64,000 bases of DNA, taken from the NCBI RefSeq assembly GCF_001894825.1, contig NZ_BCWY01000031.1, forward strand, positions 1-64,000, in the 5' to 3' direction. The first letter of the stretch is position 1, and each line of letters opens with the position of its first letter. A program made the position numbers and the translations under genes. The notes beneath the pieces were generated by a model. It was not told the origin of the DNA. It ran no database searches and saw nothing but the letters and a program-made list of their open reading frames with translations. Positions 27,306 to 36,516 of the stretch are shown in pieces. This stretch comes from Rhodococcus jostii NBRC 16295. GTDB taxonomy: Bacteria > Actinomycetota > Actinomycetes > Mycobacteriales > Mycobacteriaceae.

Positions 27306-28295
27306 TTGCTGGTACTGGTCACGGGGGGAACGGGTTTCATCGGGGCGTGGAGCGCGAAGGCGGCGGTGGACGCCGGCCACCGGGTGCGGTTCCTCGTGCG
27401 GGATCCGGCCCGCCTCGTGACCAGCGCGGCGGCCCTCGGACTCGACACGTCCGATCACGTCGTCGGTGACATCACCGACGACGAATCGGTGCGGCGTGCG
27501 CTGGACGGCTGCGACGCCGTCATCCACGCGGCAGCCGTCGTCGCGGTCGACCCGCGACGGGCCGACGAGATGCTGCAGACCAACCTCGCCGGCGCGCAGA
27601 ACGTCCTGGGTACCGCGGTCGAGATGGGCCTCGATCCGATCGTGTACGTCTCGAGCATCGCCGCCCTGTTCCAGCCGGGGGTCGGGGTGCTCACCCCGGA
27701 GCTGCCGGTGTGCGGACCTCCCGACGCGTACGGACGGAGCAAGGCGCGTGTGGAGCAGTACGCACGAGACCTGCAGGCCGGCGGCGCGCCGATCGCCATC
27801 ACGTACCCGGGCATGGTCGTCGGCCCACCCGCGGGAAACCAGTTCGGGGAGGCCGCCCAGGGTGTCGAGGCCGCTGTGCGTCTGCGCTTTCTCCCCGGCC
27901 GGAGCGCCGCGTGGACGATGGTCGACGTCCGGGAAGTGGCAAGCGCGCACGCCGCCCTGCTGGAGCCGGGGCGCCGCGGCCGGCGGTACATGCTCGGCGG
28001 TCCGCGGGTTCCGATCGCCGGGGTCGCCGACATGCTGGGCGTGATCACCGGCAAACGGATGGGTGTGCTTCCGGTCCCGGACACCGCGTTGCGTCTGGTG
28101 GGCAGGCTGGTGGACGTGGTGGACCGGTTCGTCCCGTTCGACACGCCCATCTCGGAGGCGGCGATGGAGTACTACACGCGGATGCCGGACACGGACGACG
28201 GGCCGAGCGAGAGCGAACTGGGTGTGAAGTACCGCGATTCCGCGCAGACGCTGGCCGACACCGTTGCCGGGCTGACGCAGGCCGGCCGGTTGTGA
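27306..28295 (+). CDS. NAD-dependent epimerase/dehydratase
   Basis: A 329-residue extended SDR. The cofactor motif is VTGGTGFIG, preceded by the strand LVL, and the active-site YGRSK (YxxxK) follows SSIAA, which gives the catalytic serine. The family includes dihydroflavonol-4-reductase-like and cholesterol-dehydrogenase-like enzymes; the substrate is not determinable. The start is uncertain: no ATG or GTG is near, and the TTG at 27306 (five bases after the htpG stop) best fits the conserved start. Its stop overlaps the mug GTG, so the two genes are co-translated. Confidence 0.82.
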   Translation: MLVLVTGGTGFIGAWSAKAAVDAGHRVRFLVRDPARLVTSAAALGLDTSDHVVGDITDDESVRRALDGCDAVIHAAAVVAVDPRRADEMLQTNLAGAQNVLGTAVEMGLDPIVYVSSIAALFQPGVGVLTPELPVCGPPDAYGRSKARVEQYARDLQAGGAPIAITYPGMVVGPPAGNQFGEAAQGVEAAVRLRFLPGRSAAWTMVDVREVASAHAALLEPGRRGRRYMLGGPRVPIAGVADMLGVITGKRMGVLPVPDTALRLVGRLVDVVDRFVPFDTPISEAAMEYYTRMPDTDDGPSESELGVKYRDSAQTLADTVAGLTQAGRL

Positions 28296-28861
28296 GTTTC
28301 ACGCGGGCGGAACTGGAGTCGTTCCGGGACGCCGAGGTCCCGGATCTCATCGGACCGGGATGCCGGCTGCTGTTCGTCGGGATCAACCCGGGACTGTGGA
28401 CGGCCGCGACCGGTGCGCATTTCGCGCGGCCGGGCAACCGTTTCTATCCGGCTCTGCTGGCCGCCGGGATCATCGAGCGTGCGATCGATCCGACGGCCGG
28501 CATGTCGGACGACGATCGTGATCACCTGATCGAGAGGGGTGTCGGCATCACCAACCTGGCCCCGCGCGCCACGGCGAAGGCCGACGAGTTGACCGGCGAG
28601 GAACTGGCCGTCGGCGCCGACCGCCTGCGCGTCGTGGTTCGCGACACCGCTCCGCGGGTGGTCGCCGTCGCCGGGATCACGGCCTATCGCACGGCTTTCG
28701 GGGAGCGTGCGGCGAAGAAGGGGAGGCAACCGGCCGATCTCGAGGGCGCGGAGCTGTGGCTGGTGCCCAATCCCAGTGGGCTCAACGCCCACGAAACCGT
28801 CGCCACCCTGGCCGCCTCGTACCGGGCGGCGGCGACCCGCGCGGGCATCGTTTCCGGCTGA
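28292..28861 (+). CDS. mug: G/U mismatch-specific DNA glycosylase (Mug)
   Basis: A 189-residue uracil-DNA glycosylase superfamily 2 protein. The catalytic motif is FVGINPGLWTAATGAHFARP, in which N of GINPG activates water, followed by GNRFYPAL. The second motif is NPSGLNAH near the C-terminus, used for mismatch recognition. Mug removes uracil and ethenocytosine from G-paired positions. The GTG at 28292 overlaps the epimerase stop (GTGA). The length is slightly longer than the Escherichia coli enzyme because of the N-terminal about 25 residues. Confidence 0.93.
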   Translation: MSFTRAELESFRDAEVPDLIGPGCRLLFVGINPGLWTAATGAHFARPGNRFYPALLAAGIIERAIDPTAGMSDDDRDHLIERGVGITNLAPRATAKADELTGEELAVGADRLRVVVRDTAPRVVAVAGITAYRTAFGERAAKKGRQPADLEGAELWLVPNPSGLNAHETVATLAASYRAAATRAGIVSG

Positions 28862-28886
28862 CCGAACTGGTGGCTAGGCTGCGAAG

Positions 28887-29237
28887 ATGACCGTCGTCTA
28901 CAACCTCCTCTTCGTCTGCCATCTACTCGGTATGGCCGCCCTCGTCGGCGGCTACTTCGCCGTGCTCGGGGCGCCGCGGATCTCCGAGGTGATCGTGTGG
29001 GGAGCGCGGCTCCAATTCGTGACCGGACTGATCCTGGTCGGGCTCGGCGAGGCCGCACTCGACAAGGACTACAACCACGTGAAGATCGGCGTGAAACTCG
29101 TGCTCTCGCTGGTGGTGGTCGCGCTCGCCGAGATCGTCCGCGGCAAGCAGAAGAGGGGGCAGGGGAACCGGAACCTCGTCCATGTGGTGGGTGGACTGGG
29201 CGTCGTCACCGTGCTGGTGGCCGCTCTCTGGACCTGA
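28887..29237 (+). CDS. Small four-helix membrane protein, unknown function
   Basis: A 116-residue hydrophobic protein with about four helices: VYNLLFVCHLLGMAALVGGY, then VWGARLQFVTGLILVGLG, KLVLSLVVVALAEIV and VVGGLGVVTVLVAALW. The loop EIVRGKQKRGQGNRN is strongly basic and therefore likely cytoplasmic. Similar small proteins are common in Rhodococcus and Nocardia. No domain name can be assigned. It starts 25 bp after mug and may be in the same transcript. Confidence 0.75.
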   Translation: MTVVYNLLFVCHLLGMAALVGGYFAVLGAPRISEVIVWGARLQFVTGLILVGLGEAALDKDYNHVKIGVKLVLSLVVVALAEIVRGKQKRGQGNRNLVHVVGGLGVVTVLVAALWT

Positions 29238-29250
29238 TCGCGCCGAAGTC

Positions 29251-30645
29251 TCACTTCTTGGGCGGGGCAAGGATTTTCATCGCGAGCCGCTGTGCGGACT
29301 CGGGCATCCGGTCCTTCATCGACATCGCGAACTCGCCCGCTTTCGTGCGCACGGAGGTGCCCCGGCCGAATAGCCGGTTGAAGGCGGACCCTTCCGTCGG
29401 CTGATCGAAGTGGAGAGGCGGAGCGCCGTCCGCGGCACCGAGAGCGCGCCCGATCACCATCCGCTGAATCTCGCTGGTGCCCTCGAAGATGGTGTACAGC
29501 TTGGCGTCCCGGTACCACTTCTCGACGGGGTGGTCGCTGATGTAGCCCCAGCCGCCCATCGTCTGCAGTGCGCGTTCGGTGGTCTTCACTGCGACCTCCG
29601 ACGCCGCGAGTTTCGCCATCGAGCCCTCACCGTGCCGGAATTCGACGCCAGTCGCCGCCATCCATGACGCCCGCCACGTGAGCAGTCGCGCGGCGTCGAT
29701 CTGGGTCGCGAGGTCCGCCAGGGGAAACGCGATGCCCTGGTTGTCGATGATGGGACCGCCGAACGCCTCTCGGCGATTCGCGTATTCGGTGGCGTACTCG
29801 AGTGCGGCGCGGGCGATCCCCAGCGCCTGAGCCGCCACCATCGGACGTGTCTGCTCGAACGTGCCGAGCGTCGCCGATTTCCGTCGCGGGGCGCCCATCG
29901 CCACCTCCTCCTGCACCTCGCGGGCCTTCCTCATGCGGTTCTGCAACTTGTCGTCGCCGCCGAGCAGATGGTCCGTCGGTACCCGCACCTGATGGAACTT
30001 CAGCTCCGCCGTGTGCGACGCGCGGCAGCCCAGTTTGTCGAGCTTGCGCACGAGTTCGATTCCCGGACTTCCGCCGGGTACCACGAACAGCGCCTGCCCG
30101 CGATGGCCCAGGTCCGGGTCGACGGTGGCGTTCACGACGTGCACGTCGGCGATACCCCCGTTGCCGATCCACATCTTGTGCCCTTCGATCACCCACTCGT
30201 CGCCGTCGCGGGTCGCGGTGGTCCGCAGATTGCGGACGTCGCTGCCGCCCTCCGGTTCCGAGATGCACAGCGCGGCGAGTTTCAGGTTGCCGGGCTCGCC
30301 GAAGCATTCGGGTGCCCAGCGCAGCATCTGCTCCGGCGTCGCGGCCTGCCCGATCGACGACAACGCCAGGGCGGGCATCACGACGGCGAGCCCGATTCCG
30401 GCGCAACCCCAGAACAGCTCCTCCATGAACAGGGGGAGGGACAGGCCGGTCGGGTCGCCGATGAGGTCGCGGTAGAACAGCGGACTGTAGAAGCCCTCCT
30501 CCGCGGCCTTCTCGAGAACGTCCCACGGAAACTCCTGCGCGCGGTCGTGCTCGGCCGCCACCGGGCGGATCACGTTCTCCGCGAAGGTGTGCGTCCGTTC
30601 GACGAGATCCCGCTGAGCCGGAGTGAGTGCGAGGCTGAAAGTCAT
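29251..30645 (-). CDS. Acyl-CoA dehydrogenase
   Basis: A 464-residue flavoprotein. The FAD/substrate signature ALCISEPEGGSDVRNLRT and the C-terminal motif QTMGGWGYISDHPVEKWYRD are clear. The catalytic glutamate should be that of FEGTSEIQRMVIGRAL. It is longer than typical (about 380) because of a C-terminal extension (residues about 415-464) with FNRLFGRGTSVRTKAGEFAM. It oxidises an acyl-CoA at the alpha-beta bond and passes electrons to ETF. The chain length preference is unknown. It stands alone, convergent with the small membrane protein gene. Confidence 0.93.
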   Translation of the reverse strand: MTFSLALTPAQRDLVERTHTFAENVIRPVAAEHDRAQEFPWDVLEKAAEEGFYSPLFYRDLIGDPTGLSLPLFMEELFWGCAGIGLAVVMPALALSSIGQAATPEQMLRWAPECFGEPGNLKLAALCISEPEGGSDVRNLRTTATRDGDEWVIEGHKMWIGNGGIADVHVVNATVDPDLGHRGQALFVVPGGSPGIELVRKLDKLGCRASHTAELKFHQVRVPTDHLLGGDDKLQNRMRKAREVQEEVAMGAPRRKSATLGTFEQTRPMVAAQALGIARAALEYATEYANRREAFGGPIIDNQGIAFPLADLATQIDAARLLTWRASWMAATGVEFRHGEGSMAKLAASEVAVKTTERALQTMGGWGYISDHPVEKWYRDAKLYTIFEGTSEIQRMVIGRALGAADGAPPLHFDQPTEGSAFNRLFGRGTSVRTKAGEFAMSMKDRMPESAQRLAMKILAPPKK

Positions 30646-30776
30646 GGCAGTCCCTCGGTTGCCGCGTTGCTGTGCACCAACGTAACACTCACAGGCTGCC
30701 GCGACTCCCGATCGTTGGATCCTGACATGTGAGAGCGCTATCCCATTGTCTGGTCCAGGTTGCTAGCGTCGGAGGT

Positions 30777-31586
30777 ATGAACGGCGAGGAGACGGTCTAC
30801 ACCCACGGCCACGACGAATCGGTACTGCGCAATCACCGATGGCGGACTGCGGAGAACTCCGCCGCGTATCTGCTCCCGCACCTGCGCGAAGGCATGACCC
30901 TGCTCGACGTCGGATGCGGGCCGGGCACCATCACCGCCGACCTCGCGGGCCTCCTCGCCTCCGGAGTCGTCACCGCCGTCGAGATGAACGACGAGGCGCT
31001 CTCGCTGGCCAGGAACGAATTCGCGAAGCGGAGCGTCGCGAACGTCGAGACCGTCGTGTCGGATGCGCACGCCCTCGACTTTCCCGACGACAGCTTCGAC
31101 GTGGTGCACGCACACCAGGTACTGCAACACGTCGGGGATCCCGTCCAGGCGCTGCGCGAGATGAAGCGGGTGTGCAGGCCCGGCGGACTCGTGGCCGCCC
31201 GCGATGCCGACTACGGCACCTTCACCTGGTTTCCGGCGACGCCGGAACTCGACGAGTGGTTGGCGCTCTACAAGAACATCGCACGGGCGAACGGCGGAGA
31301 ACCGGATGCGGGCAGGCGCCTGCGGGCGTGGGCACACGAAGCGGGTCTCGACGACGTGGTGAACACCGCGAGCACGTGGTGTTTCTCCGCCGACGAGGAT
31401 CGCGAGTGGTGGGGTGGGTCCTGGGCCGACCGCACGCTCCGGTCCACCTACGCGGACCGGGCACTCGAACTGGGACTCGCCACCCAGGACGACCTCGAAC
31501 GCATCGCGGCGGGGTGGCGGGCGTGGGTGCAGGAGGGCGACGGCTGGTTCGCGCTCCTGCACAGCGAGATCCTCTGCCGGGTGTAG
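30777..31586 (+). CDS. SAM-dependent methyltransferase
   Basis: A 269-residue class I methyltransferase. Motif I is LLDVGCGPGTITADLA and the acidic strand-2 end is VEMNDEAL. The post-motif LQHVGDPVQALREMKRVCRPGG matches ubiquinone/menaquinone-type and sterol-like methyltransferases. The C-terminal half contains many Trp residues (CFSADEDREWWGGSWADRTL). The ATG at 30777 is immediately preceded by GGAGG with only one base of spacing, too close for a normal ribosome binding site, while TAGCGT a few bases earlier could be a -10. Leaderless initiation is possible. The substrate is unknown. Confidence 0.87.
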   Translation: MNGEETVYTHGHDESVLRNHRWRTAENSAAYLLPHLREGMTLLDVGCGPGTITADLAGLLASGVVTAVEMNDEALSLARNEFAKRSVANVETVVSDAHALDFPDDSFDVVHAHQVLQHVGDPVQALREMKRVCRPGGLVAARDADYGTFTWFPATPELDEWLALYKNIARANGGEPDAGRRLRAWAHEAGLDDVVNTASTWCFSADEDREWWGGSWADRTLRSTYADRALELGLATQDDLERIAAGWRAWVQEGDGWFALLHSEILCRV

Positions 31587-31636
31587 GACCGTACGAACAT
31601 CTCGCGAGGCCCGCCCCGGGATGGGACACTCGGCCC

Positions 31637-32305
31637 ATGACGACGTTGCGGGTGGGTCGACTGTGCGTGCTGGGACTGATGGTGGCTTTGGGCGGGATGG
31701 TGCTCGCTCCGGTCGCCTCCGCGGCCCCGGAAGGAGCGGTCTTCTCGGGTGCCGCCGATCAGGTGGTCACGGTCCACGTCCCGTCCGCCGGAGCGGTGGC
31801 CGGCACACTGACCGCCTGGGAACGCGGCGCAGATGGCGCGTGGCAGGTGTTCGCGGGTCCCGTCGCCGCCGACGTCGGCGCGGAAGGAATCGGTGCGGCC
31901 GACGAATTCTCGACCCGCACGCCGGCCGGTGTCTTCCCGCTGACGCAGGCGTTCGGCCGACAGTCCGCACCGGCGACGGCGATGCCCTACTTCCAATCGG
32001 ACCGGCGCGACTGGTGGGATTCGAATCCGCTGTCCCCGACGTACAACACGCACGTCCGTCAGGACGCGAGCCCCGGCGGTAACAGCGAGAACCTGTACGA
32101 AGCGGGGCCGCTGTACGACTACGCGGTGGCGATCGGCCACAACGCCGCCCGGATTCCCGGAGCGGGTTCGGCGATGTTCCTGCACGTCACCGACGGCACC
32201 ACCACCGAGGGCTGCGTCGCGACCGACCGCGACACGCTGGTCGCACTCCTCGGCCGGCTCGACCCGGCGAAGCGCCCGGTGATCGAGATCGCCGTAGGCG
32301 CGTAG
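31637..32305 (+). CDS. Secreted L,D-transpeptidase (YkuD)-like protein
   Basis: A 222-residue exported protein. A Sec signal peptide covers about residues 1-30 and ends in VASAA. The catalytic signature lies near the end: FLHVTDGTTTEGCVA, giving H183 and the nucleophile C193 in the T-x-GC[IV] form of YkuD L,D-transpeptidases. The N-terminal half differs from mycobacterial Ldt proteins and lacks the immunoglobulin-like domains, so this belongs to the short secreted group whose substrates are not known. It could cross-link peptidoglycan or act as a carboxypeptidase. A strong hairpin terminator follows the stop. Confidence 0.8.
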   Translation: MTTLRVGRLCVLGLMVALGGMVLAPVASAAPEGAVFSGAADQVVTVHVPSAGAVAGTLTAWERGADGAWQVFAGPVAADVGAEGIGAADEFSTRTPAGVFPLTQAFGRQSAPATAMPYFQSDRRDWWDSNPLSPTYNTHVRQDASPGGNSENLYEAGPLYDYAVAIGHNAARIPGAGSAMFLHVTDGTTTEGCVATDRDTLVALLGRLDPAKRPVIEIAVGA

Positions 32306-32355
32306 CGCCCGTGAGTGGTTGACGAGTCCAGAGACTCCTCAACCACTCACGGGCG
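32306..32355. terminator. Bidirectional hairpin terminator between ldt and fum
   Basis: A 17-bp perfect stem (CGCCCGTGAGTGGTTGA at 32306-32322, paired with 32339-32355) continues after one mismatch as GAGTC/GACTC, with a four-base loop. It lies between two convergent genes and can serve both. No U-tract is present. The same palindrome type occurs, as far as I recall, as a dispersed element in rhodococcal genomes. Confidence 0.85.
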
Positions 32356-32365
32356 GCGAAGCCGC

Positions 32366-34063
32366 CTACAGGCCGGGACGCTTCCCGATGGTGAGGGTGG
32401 GTGTGGAGACGCCGGCGAAGAAGTCCTCGCCCTTGTCGTCGACCACGATGAACGCGGGGAAGTCCTCGACCTCGATCTTCCAGACCGCTTCCATGCCGAG
32501 CTCTTCGTACTCGACGATCTCGACCTTCTTGATGCAGTCGAGGGCGAGACGCGCCGCGGGACCGCCGATGGACCCGAGGTAGAAGCCGCCGTACGACTTG
32601 CAGGCGTCGGTGACCTGCTTGGAGCGGTTGCCCTTCGCGAGCATCACCATGGAGCCGCCCGCAGCCTGGAACTGCTCCACGTAGGAGTCCATGCGACCGG
32701 CGGTGGTGGGCCCGAAGGAACCGGACGCCATGCCGTCGGGAGTCTTGGCCGGACCGGCGTAGTACACCGGGTGGTCCTTGAGGTACTGCGGCATCTCCTC
32801 GCCGGCGTCGAGCCGTTCCTTGATCTTGGCGTGGGCGATGTCGCGCGCGACGACGAGCGGGCCGGTGAGCGACAGCCGCGTCTTCACCGGGTGCTTCGAC
32901 AGCTCGGCGAGGATCTCGGGCATCGGCTTGGTGAGGTCGATCTTCACGGCCGCACCCTTGCCGGTGCCGGAGACGCCGTCGGTCTCGGCGTCGAGTTGGG
33001 CGTCGGTGACCTCGGGGAGGTACTTGCCGGGGTTGAACTCGAGCTGCTCGAGGAAGACGCCCTCGGGGGTGATCTTCGCCTTGGCCTGGCGGTCAGCCGA
33101 GCAGGACACCGCGAGGGCGACGGGGAGGGAGGCGCCGTGGCGGGGGAGTCGGATCACCCGGACGTCGTGGCAGAAGTACTTGCCGCCGAACTGTGCGCCG
33201 ATGCCGATCTGACGGGTCAGCTCGAGCACCTTCTCCTCGAGATCCAGGTCGCGGAACCCGCGGCCGGTGATCGCGCCCTCATTGGGGAGCTCGTCGAGGT
33301 AGTGCGCCGACGCGTACTTCGCCGTCTTGAGCGCGAACTCCGCCGACGTGCCGCCGACGACGATCGCGAGGTGGTACGGCGGGCAGGCCGCGGTGCCGAG
33401 GGCGCGGATCTTCTCCTCGAGGAACCGCATCATGCCGTCCGGGTTCAGGATCGCCTTGGTCTCCTGGAACAGGTACGACTTGTTGGCGCTGCCGCCGCCC
33501 TTGGCCATGTACAGGAACTTGTAGGCGTTCTCGTGGCCGGCCGCCGTGTCGGCGTACAGCTCGATCTGGGCCGGAAGGTTGCTGCCGGTGTTCTTCTCTT
33601 CCCACATCGTGATCGGCGCGTTCTGCGAGTACCGCAGGTTGAGCCGCGTGTAGGCGTCGTACACACCCCGAGCGATGGCCTTCTCGTCGTCGCCGGGAGT
33701 GAGGACGTGCTGACCGCGCTTACCCATCACGATCGCGGTACCGGTGTCCTGGCACATCGGCAGTACGCCGGCCGCGGAGATGTTGGCGTTCTTGAGGAGA
33801 TCCAGTGCCACGAACTTGTCGTTGTTCGACGCTTCCGGATCGTCGAGGATGCTCGCGAGCTGCGTCAGATGATCGCTGCGCAGGTAATGCGAGATGTCGT
33901 GGAGCGCGGTCTCGGTGAGCAGGCGCAGCGCCTCGGGCTCGACGGACAGGAAGGTGCGGCCGTCGGGTCCTTCGACAGTCGACACCCCCTCGGTGGTCAG
34001 CAGCCGATATTCGGTGGGGTCCGCACCGATCGGCAGCAAGTCCTCGTAGAGGAAGTCGGCCAT
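32366..34063 (-). CDS. fum: Class I fumarate hydratase (4Fe-4S)
   Basis: A 565-residue fumarase of the oxygen-sensitive iron-sulfur type. The cluster cysteines can be located as C104 (PMCQDTG), C227 (AACPPYH) and C321 (SCSADR). The C-terminal beta domain follows with [18 protein letters not shown] and [17 protein letters not shown]. It hydrates fumarate to malate in the TCA cycle. Many actinobacteria have only the iron-free class II FumC, so class I is worth noting. A CRP/GlxR-type site is about 90 bp upstream of the ATG. The ATG at 34063 is preceded by AGGAGA. Confidence 0.95.
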   Translation of the reverse strand: MADFLYEDLLPIGADPTEYRLLTTEGVSTVEGPDGRTFLSVEPEALRLLTETALHDISHYLRSDHLTQLASILDDPEASNNDKFVALDLLKNANISAAGVLPMCQDTGTAIVMGKRGQHVLTPGDDEKAIARGVYDAYTRLNLRYSQNAPITMWEEKNTGSNLPAQIELYADTAAGHENAYKFLYMAKGGGSANKSYLFQETKAILNPDGMMRFLEEKIRALGTAACPPYHLAIVVGGTSAEFALKTAKYASAHYLDELPNEGAITGRGFRDLDLEEKVLELTRQIGIGAQFGGKYFCHDVRVIRLPRHGASLPVALAVSCSADRQAKAKITPEGVFLEQLEFNPGKYLPEVTDAQLDAETDGVSGTGKGAAVKIDLTKPMPEILAELSKHPVKTRLSLTGPLVVARDIAHAKIKERLDAGEEMPQYLKDHPVYYAGPAKTPDGMASGSFGPTTAGRMDSYVEQFQAAGGSMVMLAKGNRSKQVTDACKSYGGFYLGSIGGPAARLALDCIKKVEIVEYEELGMEAVWKIEVEDFPAFIVVDDKGEDFFAGVSTPTLTIGKRPGL

Positions 34064-34147
34064 TCTATCTCCTGGACAGCGGGATGTGTGAAGTTCGTCT
34101 TCAGGCTAGACGCGGGTACGTGAGGCGGCGGAGGCCGGGGGCCGTGT

Positions 34148-34163
34148 TGTGGCGGCTGTCACA
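34148..34163. promoter_or_regulatory. CRP/GlxR-type site upstream of fum
   Basis: TGTGG-CGGCTG-TCACA matches the actinobacterial CRP/GlxR consensus TGTGA-N6-TCACA at nine of ten defined positions. It lies about 85 bp upstream of fum and 67 bp upstream of the divergent CPBP gene. The site has the same TGTGG variant as the one before nuoA. Confidence 0.6.
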
Positions 34164-34229
34164 GGGTTTTCACAAACAAATCCGTACACTTGACTGGATG
34201 CGCGAACACGAACGAGATCGGTGGGCCGA

Positions 34230-35000
34230 ATGACCCTGGAAGCCGAGTACGCCGGACCTGTCGACCTCGAGAAGGACGGTGCACGTGCCAGGCGGCCCGT
34301 GCTGCACGCCTACCTCGACATCGCGATCGTGGTGGTCGTCCTCGCGGCGACCAACCTGATCGCCCATTTCACCACCGCATGGGCCAGCATCGCGACCGTT
34401 CCCATCGCCGCTGTCGTGCTGCTGGTGCTCACGCGTCGCCGCGGACTCGGGTGGGCAGAACTCGGGCTCTCGCCCCGGCACTGGCGAAAGGGCTCGCTGT
34501 ACGCGCTGGCGGCGATGGGGCTCGTGATCGGCGTCGTGGCGATCGGCGCGGCCCTGCCGATCACCCGCCCCTTCTTCATGGCCGACCGCTACGCGACCAT
34601 CTCCGGTGCGCTCATCGCGTCGATGATCGTCATCCCGTTGCAGACCGTCATCCCGGAAGAGCTCGCGTTCCGCGGCGTGCTTCACGGCACGCTGGACCGC
34701 GTGTACGGCGCACGAGGCGTCTTCGCTGCGGGATCGCTGATGTTCGGTCTCTGGCACATCGCGTCGTCGCTGGGGCTGACGTCCGGGAACAAAGGGCTGT
34801 CCAGCTTCCTGGGTGGCGGCGTGCTCGGGCAGGTCCTCGGAATCGCCGCGGCGGTGGTTGCCACCGCGGCCGCAGGCGTCGTGTTCACGTGGCTGCGCCG
34901 CCGCAGCGGGAGCCTGATCGCTCCCATCGCGCTGCATTGGTCGCTGAACGGCGCGGGTGCGCTCGCCGCCGCCGTCGTGTGGCACACGACCATGGCCTGA
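34230..35000 (+). CDS. CPBP-family intramembrane endopeptidase
   Basis: A 256-residue membrane protein with about seven helices. The family motifs are present: EELAFRG (the EExxxR motif, metal ligand glutamates), FGLWHI (FxxxH) and the third motif IALHWSLN. CPBP (ABI/Rce1-like) enzymes are membrane-embedded glutamic or metalloproteases that act on membrane or prenylated peptides; the target here is unknown. The start is either GTG 34221 or ATG 34230. It is divergent from fum and shares the intergenic CRP-type site. Confidence 0.88.
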   Translation: MTLEAEYAGPVDLEKDGARARRPVLHAYLDIAIVVVVLAATNLIAHFTTAWASIATVPIAAVVLLVLTRRRGLGWAELGLSPRHWRKGSLYALAAMGLVIGVVAIGAALPITRPFFMADRYATISGALIASMIVIPLQTVIPEELAFRGVLHGTLDRVYGARGVFAAGSLMFGLWHIASSLGLTSGNKGLSSFLGGGVLGQVLGIAAAVVATAAAGVVFTWLRRRSGSLIAPIALHWSLNGAGALAAAVVWHTTMA

Positions 35001-35007
35001 GCGCGGA

Positions 35008-36252
35008 TCAGCCGACTTCCGGCGTACCGAGCCACTCGAGCAACTTCTCGTACACCGACTCGTGGTTGAGCATCGTGAAATGGTTCGCGGGCGCGAGGTG
35101 CATGCCGTCCTCGTCGCGGAAACCGAGCATCCGCGTCCTGCTGCGGCCCGAGGCGCTCGGCACCAGCACCATGCCGTCGCCGAGCAGGCGGCCCAGCGGG
35201 TGCTTCGGGCTGCGCGTGATGGTCGCGGAGACGAAGCAGTACGTCACCCCGTCGAGCAGCGGGACCTCGCTGCATGCCGCGGCGCGGAGGGCGTCGGGAT
35301 CGCGGTCGCGCCAGTCCTCGTCGACGAGGGATCCCTGATTCAGATCGCGGATCCCCGCGCTTCTGCGGCGTAGCAGCCCGGAGATGGCCCGCGTCTCGGG
35401 CAGCGCCGCCAGGCCTGCGCTCGCGTAGTGCACGGCCTGCTCCAGAGGGGCGCCGAGGTGCGGAGAGCCGAGGCTCACCACTTGCCGCACTCGACCGACC
35501 CACGGACGGTCGTCGAGGAACGCGACCCGGCAGGCGCTGCGGGCGACGAGGCCGCCCATGGAATGCCCGACGAGTGCGATCGACTCCACCTCGACCGGCC
35601 AGTTATCGGTGACCGAGTCCAGAAGTTCGGACAGGCTTCTGCCGTTGTCCGAGATGTGGCGGCCGGAGTTGTAGCGGATCTGCAGCGCCGTGTACCCCAG
35701 ATCCGTCCCGAGCCGCTCACCGTAGGTGGCACGGCCGCCCAGTTCCCAGGCGCTCTCGGTCTCCACGAGTCCGTGCAGGAAGACGACGATGCGGCCGCCG
35801 GCGTACGGGAATGCGTCGGCGAGCGTCGCCGCATCCGGCATGAGCGCGACACTGTTCACTCGCATCGCCATGGGTTCGGCGAGCGGTGACCCCTGGGATT
35901 CCAGAACGTCGCCGATCAGGCCCTGGATCGCGGCGATGGCCTGGGCGCCGCGGCGCGTCTGCGAGGGCGCGACGTTCTCGGACGACGGGAGGTCGAGCAA
36001 CTGTCCCGCGAGGGAACCGCCGAGGCGCGCGGTGTCGGCGACCAGTGCGTACACGGCCCCGGAGATCTCGTCGTGGAGCGCCTTGGCGGGGAGGGCGTGG
36101 GAGCCGACACCGAGCCGGATCCCGGCGAAGACGCGGTCGGAGATCGCGCGGTGAATGCTGCCGATGCCGGCGGCGGCGCCCCCGATTTCCTCGAGCGCCA
36201 GCTGAGCGAGCGCCCGCACTTCCGAGCGGCGTCTGATCTGCGGGTCGGTCAC
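35008..36252 (-). CDS. Lipase-like alpha/beta hydrolase
   Basis: A 414-residue protein. A helical N-terminal region of about 130 residues precedes an alpha/beta hydrolase core. The nucleophile elbow is VGHSMGGLV and an oxyanion loop is VFLHGLVETESAW. The Asp in GDGMV and the His in PANHFTML are likely partners. No signal peptide is visible. The GTG at 36252 begins the conserved-looking part. The preceding open frame continues upstream through a low-complexity segment, so the exact start is uncertain. Three palindromes lie 130-215 bp upstream of this start. Confidence 0.8.
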   Translation of the reverse strand: MTDPQIRRRSEVRALAQLALEEIGGAAAGIGSIHRAISDRVFAGIRLGVGSHALPAKALHDEISGAVYALVADTARLGGSLAGQLLDLPSSENVAPSQTRRGAQAIAAIQGLIGDVLESQGSPLAEPMAMRVNSVALMPDAATLADAFPYAGGRIVVFLHGLVETESAWELGGRATYGERLGTDLGYTALQIRYNSGRHISDNGRSLSELLDSVTDNWPVEVESIALVGHSMGGLVARSACRVAFLDDRPWVGRVRQVVSLGSPHLGAPLEQAVHYASAGLAALPETRAISGLLRRRSAGIRDLNQGSLVDEDWRDRDPDALRAAACSEVPLLDGVTYCFVSATITRSPKHPLGRLLGDGMVLVPSASGRSRTRMLGFRDEDGMHLAPANHFTMLNHESVYEKLLEWLGTPEVG

Positions 36253-36384
36253 GAGATTTGAGTGTACGCATGTGCACTGAGATGCGCGCGCGATACGTCG
36301 GTGTCGAGAACGTGCGCTGCGACCGATTATTTCAGCAATTAATGACCGATGAACGGGGAGGGCGCTCTCCGGTGAATGCCTGTA

Positions 36385-36465
36385 TTGGTCGACCGACCAA
36401 ATAGGGAAAAATGCAGGTGAGGCGCCAATGAACATGTTCATTTTATTAGTTATCACATTGTGATA
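36385..36465. promoter_or_regulatory. Cluster of three perfect palindromes upstream of the lipase gene
   Basis: Three perfect inverted repeats fall within 81 bp of AT-richer DNA: TTGGTCGACCGACCAA (36385-36400), AATGAACATGTTCATT (36427-36442) and TATCACATTGTGATA (36451-36465). The first resembles TetR-family operators. No adjacent regulator gene exists. The stretch from 36253 to 36516 holds no convincing gene apart from these sites. Confidence 0.6.
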
Positions 36466-36516
36466 GTGATGCGATGAAGCTGCCGACCGGGGTGGAGGCG
36501 GGGCGCAGGCACGAAC

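Noticed and set aside
36429-36440. GAACATGTTC as a possible LexA (SOS) box
   Set aside because: The actinobacterial SOS box needs four bases between GAAC and GTTC; here there are two, and no repair gene lies downstream.
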